Assembly: GCF_050947875.1 (NCBI RefSeq)
Contig: NC_134568.1
Location: forward strand, 249,878,767 to 249,942,766
Direction: 5' to 3'
DNA from: Dermacentor variabilis
Taxonomy: Eukaryota > Arthropoda > Arachnida > Ixodida > Ixodidae
DNA length: 64,000 nt
The notes below the pieces were generated by a model. It saw only the letters and a program-made list of their open reading frames with translations. It ran no database searches and was not told where the DNA came from. Position 1 is the stretch's first letter; the number at the start of each line of letters is the position of its first letter. Position numbers and translations under genes: made by a program. Below are positions 56,350 to 64,000 of the stretch, one piece after another.

Positions 56350-56846
56350 ATGACTTCTGTTGACTCGTTATCCCCGTCTGATTTTTTGCATTTTGTTGGA
56401 CCAGACCATAAAGAATCCACTCGATGCTTCCATCTCAACTGCCAGTCAGTGCGAAACAAGCATGACATGCTCGACCTTTTTTTCAGCAGCTCGACCTTTC
56501 AGTTTGATGTCATTATGCTGTCTGAAACGTGGTATGACCAGCACTCAGTCGTATGGCAACTGCCTAAATATCAGTGCTTTACTAAAAACAGAGAAACGTC
56601 GCGAGGCGGTGGTGTCAGTGTGCTTGTCCGTGATAACATTGATGCAAAGTGCATCAATGAATTTTGCTGTATTACTGATGACTATGAAGTCCTATCAGTC
56701 TTGAGTGCTCGAACTGTCTACTCAGTTTTCTACCGTCCACCAAGCGGTAATTTAGACCATTTCTTCGAGTTTATTGAAAAGTTCTTCCTTTACGTCGGTG
56801 AATTGCAATTTAAACTCGTGTTGGGTGGTGATTTCAATGTCAATAT
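56350..56846 (+). pseudogene. CR1-like APE endonuclease, cut by gypsy LTR
   Basis: Reads FHLNCQSVRNKHDMLDLFFS (catalytic Asn), VIMLSETWYD (Glu), SRGGGVSVLVRD, SVFYRPPSG and LVLGGDFNVNID. The open frame continues to 57213, but everything past 56846 is LTR sequence. The C-terminal half with the SDH motif is missing. Confidence 0.85.
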
Positions 56847-57267
56847 TGACACGTGTACTTCTTTGTCTTTATCGGCCGACACGTTTCACCGCCTAACAAA
56901 TGTTATCGTACAGCGCAGGACGTGCCTGCATGTATCGGAAGTTTGTGGAATGTTATCGATGCTTCCATCCGCTGAGTGTGACCGAACCTTGTATAGTCTG
57001 ATCGCATGTGTTCGCGACGCGAATAATGTAGAATTTTGTGGAAGGCACGCGGGTCCCAGCGATTACTCTGGAACATTCGACGACGGATGTATAAAAGCCG
57101 ACGCGCTTGACCCGCAGATCAGATTTTCGACGATCGCCGACCGTGTTCGCCGCTATCGTTGTGCTATATTTGTAGCCTGTTTTGTGGGCACAGGTTCGCC
57201 CAATAAAAGTTAGGTTTGTCGTTCACAGTATTGCTACTGTGTTCTTCAACGTCAACACCACGTGACA
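56847..57267 (+). repeat. 5' LTR of gypsy element 1
   Basis: 421 bp, starting TGACACGTG and ending CACGTGACA (TG...CA with 9-bp near-inverted ends). It contains TATAAAAG at 57090-57097 and AATAAAAG at 57202-57209, spaced as promoter and polyadenylation signal. The same sequence in reverse lies at 59695-63597. A GGTGGAGGTGC string at 57270 may be the tRNA primer site. Confidence 0.85.
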
Positions 57268-57479
57268 TCTGGTGGAGGTGCTTTACGTTCATGTACCGGA
57301 CGCCCCCGACAAGCCGTAATCCAAGCCCGGACCGCAAAGACAACACCAACGTCGTCTAAGAACACCGAGCAAGCCGCCGGCTACAGCAGCTGCCCCCGGA
57401 ACACGGTCTTCTACCAGATACGACCAAGAAGACAGTCCAAGAAGATCGTCCAGAAACGACCAAGAAGACATCCCCAATG

Positions 57480-58945
57480 GCAGCCGCAGCGGCCCCAATA
57501 ATTCTTCAGCCAGCCCAGGGAACCACCGACATTCCGCGGTTCCACATTTGAGGACCCGGAAAGCTGGCTGGAAACGTATGAGAGGGTGGCTACGTTTAAC
57601 AGCTGGGAAATCGACAAGCTGCGACATGTCTATTTTGCATTGGAGGACGCCGCCAGGACGTGGTTCGAGAACCGAGAAGCCACCTTAACGACCTGGGACC
57701 TGTTCCTGGGCCTTCCTGCAGACATTCGCAAGCGTCGTACGCCGAAAACGAGCCCAAGCGCTATTAGAAACCCGGGTGCAGCTACCTAATGAGACAACCG
57801 CGATCTTCGCGGAGGAAATGAGCCGTCTATTCCGCCACGCCGACCCTGAAATGCCCGAGGAGAAGAAAGTCCGCCTACTCATGCGTGGTGTGAAGGAGCA
57901 ACTTTTTGCCGGAATGGTACGAAGCCCACCGAAGTCTGTCGACGAGTTTCTTCGTGAGGCCACTAGCATCGAGAAGACACTCGAGATGCGAAACCGGCAA
58001 TTCGACCCCGCACAAACTCTACAAACTACGCCGGAGTTCAATCACTGGCCTCCGACGACCTGCGCGAGGCTAAGGGCAGTCGTACGAGAGGAGCTTCAGA
58101 AGTACTTCCCGTCGTCGCAGCCTCCAGTGGCCTCGATCGCTGACATCGTGAAAGATGAGGTTCAGCGGTCGCTTGGAGTTCCGGAGGTGCAACCTCAATT
58201 ACCACAACCCCAGCCAGAAGCGATGACCTACGCCGCCGTCGCACGCCGTCAAGGTCCTCCTCCGCGACCGCGACAGGGCCCTGTAACGCCGCAGTTCCGT
58301 CGACCACCGCCGCCGCCAGCACGCCCACCCGTCGCCCAGCGCAGCTACCCGAGGAAGACAGACGTTTGGCGCGCTCCTGACCACCGCCCGCTCTGTTACC
58401 ACTGCGGCGAAGCGGGTGACGTCTACCGACGATGCCCATACCGGGAGATGGGACTGCGAGGTTTCGCCGTCAACGCTCCGCGCCCGCAGCTAGGTGAACG
58501 CCATCGCGATATCGCCGACTACCTCGCCGCTACTCAGTGGAGCTCTCGACGACCGTCGCGTTCGCCATCACCAGGCCGCTACCTGTCGCCGCAGCGCCGA
58601 CCATACACTGGCCCAGCCCGGGGCCGGTCAGCGAGCCCAAATTCCGGAAAACTAAAAGCAGCAACCAATGGAGGTGCGGTTGCTGTTCGTCGAACTGATG
58701 AAGATCCTACGCCGCCGACGAAGACGCCGAAGAAACTACCTCGACGACATAACGACACGCCGCCGTCCCGACGAAGTCTGGAAGCAAAGACTGCGACGAC
58801 GAAAGACGACCTGACGTCACATACCAGCCACAGGTCAACGCGACGCAGTCGTGATCCGACGCCAAGACCGAACCGTAATGCAAGACAAAGAACCACCGAC
58901 CTCGCAGCCCAGTTGAAGAAAGTTGACTACGTGGGAAGGCCCTAA
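57480..58945 (+). pseudogene. Gypsy gag
   Basis: Capsid-like region WLETYERVATFNSWEIDKLR, HVYFALEDAARTWFENREA and TTWDLF, then a frame break near 57720, then 57776-58945 (EEMSRLFRHADPEMPEEKKV, SVDEFLREATSIEKTLEMR). A Pro/Arg-rich stretch follows and one zinc knuckle, CYHCGEAGDVYRRC, where the usual His is Asp. The frame ends LAAQLKKVDYVGRP, which already belongs to the protease segment. Gag forms the intracellular particle of the retrotransposon. Confidence 0.8.
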
Positions 58946-59694
58946 AATTCGGACCGCTGGAGGGCACCTCATAACGCCGACTGTAATGTGCACGGCAAGA
59001 ATTACCATTCACGACCCGACTTACCCTGTCGCCTTCGTTATCCTCCAACAGTGTTCACGAGACGTCATTCTCGGCATGGACTTCCTCAACCAACACGGCG
59101 CAGTCATCGACCTGAAGTCGAAGTCAATAACGCTGTTGGAAGATCATGCGATACCGCCGGAGAGCCTTCCTAGTCACCGCGCCTTGAGTGTGCTCGAAGA
59201 TCAAGTGAGCATCCCACCTCGCTCGAGCATTATTTCGGTCGGCACCGAAAAACCCGCTGACGTAGAAGGCGTCATCGAAGGCCACCAACGTCTACTGCTC
59301 TACTGTGAAATTTGCGTCGCAAGAGGGATCGCTCGACTGCACGGAGGAAACACGAAAGTGTTGCTGACAAACTTCAGCCAGGAGTTCAAGCACATCAACA
59401 AGGGCACGACGATCGCGAGGAAATTCTGGAAAACAGGAATGCGTTTGTCCTCTCAGATCCTGCCGCATCTACCCCGACGACCGTAGTTCCCGAGCCAGAC
59501 TTCGGTATAAATCCAAGTCTCCCCACGATTCAGCAACATCTCAGAAGTCTACTTCGACGATACAAAGAGTGTTTTTCGACGTCATCAAGGATTCGACGAA
59601 CCCCAGTCGCAACGCATCGCATAATAACCGAAGAGCGCACTCGACGTCTCCGCCAGAGCCCATACCGAGTTTCGACGCGAGAACGTGAAGATAT
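58923..59694 (+). pseudogene. Gypsy protease C-terminal part and RT edge
   Basis: 58923-59486 reads GPKIRTAGGHLITPTVMCTA and CSRDVILGMDFLNQHGAVID, the flap and C-terminal motif of a retropepsin. The active-site Asp-Thr-Gly is not present: a deletion joins the Arg-rich end of gag to TDLAAQLKKV. A shifted frame to 59694 gives HLRSLLRRYKECFSTSSRIR and RVSTRERED before the second LTR. Confidence 0.75.
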
Positions 59695-60010
59695 TGTCAC
59701 GTGGTGGTGACGTTAAGAACACAGTAACAATACTGTGAAAGGCAAAACTAGATTTTTATTGGGCGAACCTGTGCCCACAAAACAAGCTACACTTATAGCA
59801 CTACGAAAGCGGCGAACACAGTCGGCGATCGTCGAAAATCTGATCTGCGGGTCAAGCGCGTCGGCTTTTATAGAGCAGTCGTCGAATGTTCCAGACTAAT
59901 CGTTCGGACCCGCGTGCCTTCCACAAAGTTCTACACCATTCGCGTCAGGTGATGAAATCAGATAACATAAGTCTCGGCGACAACAGACAGCGGATAGAAG
60001 CATCGATAAC
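59695..60010 (-). repeat. LTR of gypsy element 2, proximal part
   Basis: Inverted copy of the LTR at 56847-57267, from its end (TGTCACGTG at 59695 on the plus strand) to about the GTTATCGATGCTTC block. The TATA and AATAAAAA signals are present in reverse. The remainder of this LTR lies at 63490-63597, beyond a CR1-like insertion. The GATAT to its left is element 1 sequence and may be one copy of its target duplication. Confidence 0.82.
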
Positions 60011-60131
60011 TTTCCAGAACTTCACTTTTCACTTCCCTTCACTTTTATTTTCCTTAAAGACCCCTGAAATGGGGGTATTACATAAGGGGTGGGGTTTACA
60101 AATGTGCATTTTAATTGGTGGCCACATGAGT

Positions 60132-62024
60132 TCAGTGAAGAATATTAGTAATAAGCTTATCAGCAAACGTCGTTGAACAGGTGATTTCAGTTATGTGACC
60201 GGGCAGGCCGTTCCAGTCGCTTGATGATCGGCAAAAGAAGGACGCAGAGAAGGTTGTAGTTCGGCTGCGTGGACGGGTTACTTGCAAGGAATGCCCTGTA
60301 CGCAGGGAATGGCGAGGGGGTGGGGCCAGCACATATGGTGCATGGTGGAGCGAACTGTAATAGAACTTGTGAAAGAGGATTAACGAATCAATGCGACGCC
60401 GGGATGATAGCGTGTTTAAGGCGGACTGTGCTTTAAGTAGTGATACGCTAGTGTTATAAGAATACGAAGAATGAATGAATCTTGCCGCACGATTCTGAAT
60501 TCTTTCAAGTGCATTGATAAGGTAAGTTTGATGTGGTGACCAGATGGGGGATGCGTATTCAATTTTCGGACGTACGAGCGTCTTGAATGCTAGTAGTTTG
60601 ACGTGTTGCGGTGCATGACGCAGATGGCGTTTTAGGAATCCAAGTGTTTGGTTAGCAGATGCAGTAATGCGCGTAACATGAGCAGACCAGTCTAAGTCGT
60701 ATGAAAGGGTGACGCCCAGGTATTTAAATGTGTCCACTTTTTCTAAGGTAGTATTAGTAATATTATAGGGTGAGTATAAGGGCTGATGGCGGCGAGTGAA
60801 GCACATTACTTTACATTTATTGGCGTTAAGGGTCATTAACCAGTGGTTGCACCAGCCTTGCACTTTAAGGTCATTTTGTAAGATACTGTGGTCAGAGTCA
60901 TTAGTAATTGTGCGGTAGATGACACAATCATCAGCGAACATATGTATTTGAGAGGAAACATTAAGGGGAAGGTCGTTAATATAAATAAGAAAAAGTAGGG
61001 GGCCTAGAACACTACCTTGTGGGACGCCAGAACTTACAGGGAGGGGTGCGGAGGTGCGATTGTTGACATGCACTGACTGTGATCGGTTAGTGAGAAATTC
61101 AATAACCCAATTTAAGACGTCAGGGTGCAGGTTCAGCTGGGAGAGCTTGAGTATTAGGCGTTGGTGAGGTAACTTGTCAAATGCTTTAGCATAATCCAGA
61201 AAAATGGCATCGATTTGGGTGTTAGCATCAAGATTAACGTGTAAGTCATGGACGAACATAGCAAGTTGCGTTTCGCACGAGAGACCTTTACGAAAACCGT
61301 GTTGGGATGGGTGAAAATAGTTGTTAGCGTCAACGAAGTGCATAATTTGGGTGAAAATGACGTGCTCCATTATCTTGCAGGGTACGCTGGTTAGGGAAAT
61401 CGGTCTGTAGTTAAGAGGCGAGTTTTTATTACCTGATTTGTAGATTGGAACGACCTGCCCTTCCTTCCATGTGACGGGGATGCTACAGGAGGATAAAGAC
61501 TGTGAGAAGATTAATCTAAAGTACGATGCGCAGATGAGTTTAGTATTTTTTAACAGTTTAGAGTTGATGCCATCCGCCCCAGATGACGATGAGAGATATA
61601 GCTTTTCAATTATTGCCGTTATGCCATGTTCAGTGAATTCGATCGGTGACATAACAGATTGCACAGCTGACGGTGGTATAGGTAACAGAGCATCAGGTTC
61701 AGTGGTGAATACTGATGAAAACGCGCGGTTAAATGCATCGGCACACTCTTCTTCGGGGATTACTATATCGTTATGGTCGGCGATAGTGATAGCATTCGGT
61801 GGCTTGGGGTTTAGTAATTGCCAGAATTTCTGGGGGTTAGTGTTTAGTACACGAGGCAACGTGTCATGGAAAAAAAGAGTGTTTTTCGCGGCGTATAGCC
61901 GAGAGATAAACTTTCTCTGCCTCGTAATATTTGTCCCAGGCCGCAGCACAATTGGTTTGCTTTGCCGACCGAAAAAAATCGTTTCTTCCTGTTTTCTAGA
62001 GTTGATAATTTTTTTGTGAACCAA
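60132..62024 (-). CDS. CR1-like reverse transcriptase, long intact frame
   Basis: About 600 codons with no stop: linker, SSSSGADGINSKLLKNTKLI, LNYRPISLTSVPCKIMEHVI, catalytic AIFLDYAKAFDKLPH, SSGVPQGSVLGPLLFLIYIN and MFADDCVIYR, then KYLGVTLSYDLDWSAHV, PKIEYASPIW and the C-terminal tail ending ITEITCSTTFADKLITNILH. A TAG in the sequence that precedes it (near 62104) separates it from the endonuclease, so it would not be translated as part of a full ORF2. It copies element RNA at the nicked target. Confidence 0.87.
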   Translation of the reverse strand: MVHKKIINSRKQEETIFFGRQSKPIVLRPGTNITRQRKFISRLYAAKNTLFFHDTLPRVLNTNPQKFWQLLNPKPPNAITIADHNDIVIPEEECADAFNRAFSSVFTTEPDALLPIPPSAVQSVMSPIEFTEHGITAIIEKLYLSSSSGADGINSKLLKNTKLICASYFRLIFSQSLSSCSIPVTWKEGQVVPIYKSGNKNSPLNYRPISLTSVPCKIMEHVIFTQIMHFVDANNYFHPSQHGFRKGLSCETQLAMFVHDLHVNLDANTQIDAIFLDYAKAFDKLPHQRLILKLSQLNLHPDVLNWVIEFLTNRSQSVHVNNRTSAPLPVSSGVPQGSVLGPLLFLIYINDLPLNVSSQIHMFADDCVIYRTITNDSDHSILQNDLKVQGWCNHWLMTLNANKCKVMCFTRRHQPLYSPYNITNTTLEKVDTFKYLGVTLSYDLDWSAHVTRITASANQTLGFLKRHLRHAPQHVKLLAFKTLVRPKIEYASPIWSPHQTYLINALERIQNRAARFIHSSYSYNTSVSLLKAQSALNTLSSRRRIDSLILFHKFYYSSLHHAPYVLAPPPRHSLRTGHSLQVTRPRSRTTTFSASFFCRSSSDWNGLPGHITEITCSTTFADKLITNILH

Positions 62025-62104
62025 GGTTTATTGCTGTTAGTCGGTACTGAAACAACTGGAATGTGGTTATTAGCAAGGTCGGTGATTTTTTGTTGGAAGA
62101 TCGA

Positions 62105-62960
62105 CTAATTTGCTTGAAGTGTGCGGTTGTGGAATTCATCACTGAAAGTGGGGTAGAAGGACATTAGTTCGTTGTTAATGGCTTCGTAGTTGCCTTTATC
62201 GTATAGGCGTATTATTTTATTCCACGATTCTCGTTTTGGAAAGCTAAAGTTAAAGACAGTGTGGATTACATTATGGTCGCTAATTGCCGGGAGATACGAT
62301 ATCGAAGATAGGCTAGACGGATTGTTAGTTAATACGAGATCTAAAATGTTGGCAGAGTCATTCAGCACGCGTGTTGGTTCTAAGACTAGCTGGGTCAAGT
62401 TGAAATTAAAGCAGACTTCGAGGAAATCATTTTCGTTTGTATTATGTGACAAAGGTGGATAGTTATCCCAACTGATATTAGGGAAATTAAAGTCTCCAAA
62501 GAGCAAAATCTGAGAGTTAGTGTATTTTTTTCATTAGTACATCTAGGACGCGGTTGAGCTTGTCAGTGAAGCTAGTGTCTGCTCGCGGGGGGCGGTAGCA
62601 AGCGCCAAGTAAAATAGTTTGCGGGGTTGCACGAAAGAGTAGCCATAATATTTCAAGGTCACTTCAGTTGTGAACAACGGAGCAGGGCATCGTATTACTA
62701 ACGGCGATGAGCACCCCGCCGCCTCTAGAGTGCTGGCGATCGTTACGGAAGACATGGAAACCGGGTAGGTCATCCATGACCTCCGCGTCGGATACGTCAG
62801 CGGTTAGCCAGGTTTCTGTAAGTATCAACAAGTTACATGCAGATGATAAGACCAGATTAGATACAACGTCACGTTTGGAAAGGAAGCTACGTATGTTAGA
62901 GTATATTGCTGAAATAGTACTGTTAGGGCGGGTTGTCGTTATCGAACGGTGTGTTGGATG
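62105..62960 (-). pseudogene. CR1-like APE endonuclease, frameshifted
   Basis: About 62960-62543 reads IYSNIRSFLSKRD, LLILTETWLTADVSDAEVMD, GGGVLIA and ILLGACYRPPRAD with a stop near 62668; 62506-62105 reads MLFGDFNFPNISWDN, NILDLVLTNNPSSLS and AISDHNVIH. All catalytic motifs (Asn, Glu, GDFN, SDH) are preserved, unlike in the copy at 37937-41636. Confidence 0.8.
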
Positions 62961-62978
62961 ACGGTGATGCAGCGATTG

Positions 62979-63490
62979 CTATTGGATTTCTTTTACACAT
63001 TTTGTAGTTTCGTCGTACATGTACTTAGCAGATCCTATGAACAGAGTTTTGTAGCGTAATGAAAATGCAGCTGACTTGGTCCTTGCAAAAGTCAAAAGAT
63101 GTTTCCGGGCATTCTGCACAGTACGAGAGTAGTCTTCGCGAATGCTATAGTTAGTGCCTTTCAACTTGTGGCCGTTAGACAGAATTTTTTCTTTTGTTTT
63201 ATAAAAAAGGAACTTTACGATTGTAGGACGGTTTCGGTTATCAGAATGGCGGCCGAGACGATGCGCACGTTCAATCGCCTCAGGATGCACGGTTATGTTT
63301 AATTGGTCGGCGCAAAGCCGAATGATTTCTTCCTCTGCCTGAGCGGCGGATGTAGACGCACTTGGGTCGGGGATACCGAAGAAGACAAGGTTGTTGCGGC
63401 GGGCTCGGTTTTCTGCGTCATCGATGTGCGCTTCTATATCGGAGATTGCCCGTGTCGTCACGGCCGCAGAAGTCTTAAATGTTTCCTTCG
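62979..63490 (-). pseudogene. CR1-like ORF1-type domain
   Basis: Coiled-coil edge (AISDIEAHIDDAENRARRNN) and RNA-binding-like domain with KFLFYKTKEKILSNGHKLKG, TNYSIREDYSRTVQNARKHL and TLFIGSAKYMYDETTKCVKE. The open frame begins upstream in LTR sequence, so its apparent Met at 63530 is not native. Confidence 0.75.
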
Positions 63491-63610
63491 GATACCTTCG
63501 GAAACCTTCGGATACATGCAGGCGCGTCACATGCTGTGCGATTACATTTGTTAGGCGGCGAAACGTGGTTGCTCGATAAAGATAAGTACACGTGTCAATA
63601 CCCCCCTCTT
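63490..63610 (-). repeat. Gypsy 2 LTR, distal part, with polypurine tract
   Basis: On the minus strand AAGAGGGGGGTAT (63610-63598) is followed by TGACACGTG at 63597 and the LTR sequence up to GCATGTATCCGAAG. The purine tract next to TG fits the plus-strand primer of a gypsy element, so this is the 3' LTR of element 2. Confidence 0.82.
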
Positions 63611-63733
63611 AAAAAGCATCGTCCCGATGCTACAAATATAAGAGAGCGAAACACAAAAGGACACTTATTAAACATAAGTAACAACAAAAAGAAACAAAGT
63701 CCAAAGGTCAGTTACGCGAAGCCCGAAAGTTCA

Positions 63734-64000
63734 TTAACGCTGATAGTAGGGCTTTAGTCGCACAACGTGGACTATTTCAGGTCGTGAGCGGCGCCGCTGT
63801 GATAGCGAAATACCGTCTGGCACGACCTCATAGTCCAGTGCGCCAATACGTCGGATGATCTTGTACGGTCCGAAATAGCGACGCAAAAGCTTCTCGCTCA
63901 GTCCTCGTCGGCGTATAGGGGTCCAAACCCAAACACGGTCACCGGGCTGGTACTCCACGAAGCGTCGTCGGAGGTTGTAGTGTCGGCTGTCGGTCCTCTG
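63734..64000 (-). CDS. Gypsy integrase C terminus (partial, runs off the window)
   Basis: Open from the right edge to the stop at 63734. It reads RTDSRHYNLRRRFVEYQPGD, RVWVWTPIRRRGLSEKLLRR and YFGPYKIIRRIGALDYEVVP, the GPY/F chromatin-contacting module of Ty3/gypsy integrases, followed by IVHVVRLKPYYQR. It belongs to gypsy element 2, whose body continues outside the window. Confidence 0.88.
   Translation of the reverse strand, partial: QRTDSRHYNLRRRFVEYQPGDRVWVWTPIRRRGLSEKLLRRYFGPYKIIRRIGALDYEVVPDGISLSQRRRSRPEIVHVVRLKPYYQR

Larger units (their letters stand above)
55160..56846 (+). mobile_element. CR1-like LINE, 5' part
   Basis: 5' leader, ORF1 and the first half of the endonuclease of a plus-strand LINE. 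It stops inside the endonuclease at GGDFNVNI, where the LTR of a gypsy element begins. The reverse transcriptase would lie beyond the gypsy insertion and is not in the window. The 5' boundary is uncertain. Confidence 0.75.
57268..59694 (+). mobile_element. Ty3/gypsy element 1, internal part, truncated by element 2
   Basis: gag, protease and the beginning of the reverse transcriptase region on the plus strand. The sequence stops at RQSPYRVSTREREDI, the N-terminal edge of the RT, exactly where the inverted LTR of element 2 starts. No 3' LTR of element 1 is in the window. Confidence 0.85.
60010..63490 (-). mobile_element. CR1-like LINE inserted in the LTR of gypsy 2
   Basis: About 3.5 kb on the minus strand. 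63490-62979 has the ORF1-type domain (IDDAENRARRNNLVFFGIPD, IERAHRLGRHSDNRNRPT), then a frameshifted endonuclease and a long RT frame. The 3' end has the stem at 60060-60076 and a GTGAAG-type tail. GAAG occurs at both junctions as part of a likely target duplication. The 5' junction has three copies of a ten-base CCTTCGGA(T/A)A unit (63484-63515). Confidence 0.85.

Noticed and set aside
58038..58439. Minus-strand frames in the gag region
   Set aside because: Shadow frames of the Pro/Arg-rich gag coding sequence.

Overview
The window looks like nuclear DNA of a hard tick (Ixodidae) or a close chelicerate. It has spliced, intron-rich genes, long dinucleotide runs, and a dense load of non-LTR retrotransposons (CR1-like, RTE and RNase H-bearing I-like). 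It also carries a Penelope-like element, Ty3/gypsy elements, mariner, hAT and pogo DNA transposons, and several copies of a tRNA-derived SINE resembling the tick SINE Ruka. No prokaryotic features were seen. The species cannot be named from the sequence alone.

Two host genes are recognisable, both on the minus strand. At 3951-25861 is a gene for a mitochondrial malonyl-CoA synthetase-like protein (ACSF3). Six coding exons have matching splice phases, and the end of the C-terminal domain is missing from the window unless a weak candidate exon at 516-616 is real. At 27594-29183 is a complete three-exon gene for a DIPK1 (FAM69)-family divergent protein kinase-like membrane protein. Their introns hold many mobile elements: the 10.9-kb ACSF3 intron carries a CR1-like fragment, an I-like element split by an RTE copy and a SINE, and the 7.5-kb intron carries a Penelope-like inverted repeat, a long CA run and a pogo remnant.

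From about 29.8 kb to the right edge no host gene was found. This part holds, in order: a 2-kb stretch bounded by 25-bp terminal inverted repeats; a long inverted repeat at 32.56-33.44 kb; an RTE copy with a 10-bp target duplication; a 187-bp hAT-type MITE with an 8-bp duplication; a nearly complete but damaged I-like element (45.86-37.19 kb) interrupted by a 3.7-kb CR1-like element; a possible 4.7-kb hAT-like element (48.33-53.01 kb) containing a mariner that itself contains a SINE; and a nested stack at 55.2-64.0 kb.

That stack reads as a CR1-like LINE (ORF1 plus start of the endonuclease) cut by a gypsy element, which is cut by an oppositely oriented second gypsy, whose LTR is cut by a further CR1-like LINE. 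Most element proteins carry frameshifts, stops or lost catalytic residues, so most copies look inactive. The reverse transcriptase ORF at 60132-62024 is long and intact. I found no convincing new multi-gene system; the points most worth following are the Penelope-like palindrome, the shared 3' ends of the CR1-like copies, the datable nested insertions and several unclassified inverted repeats.
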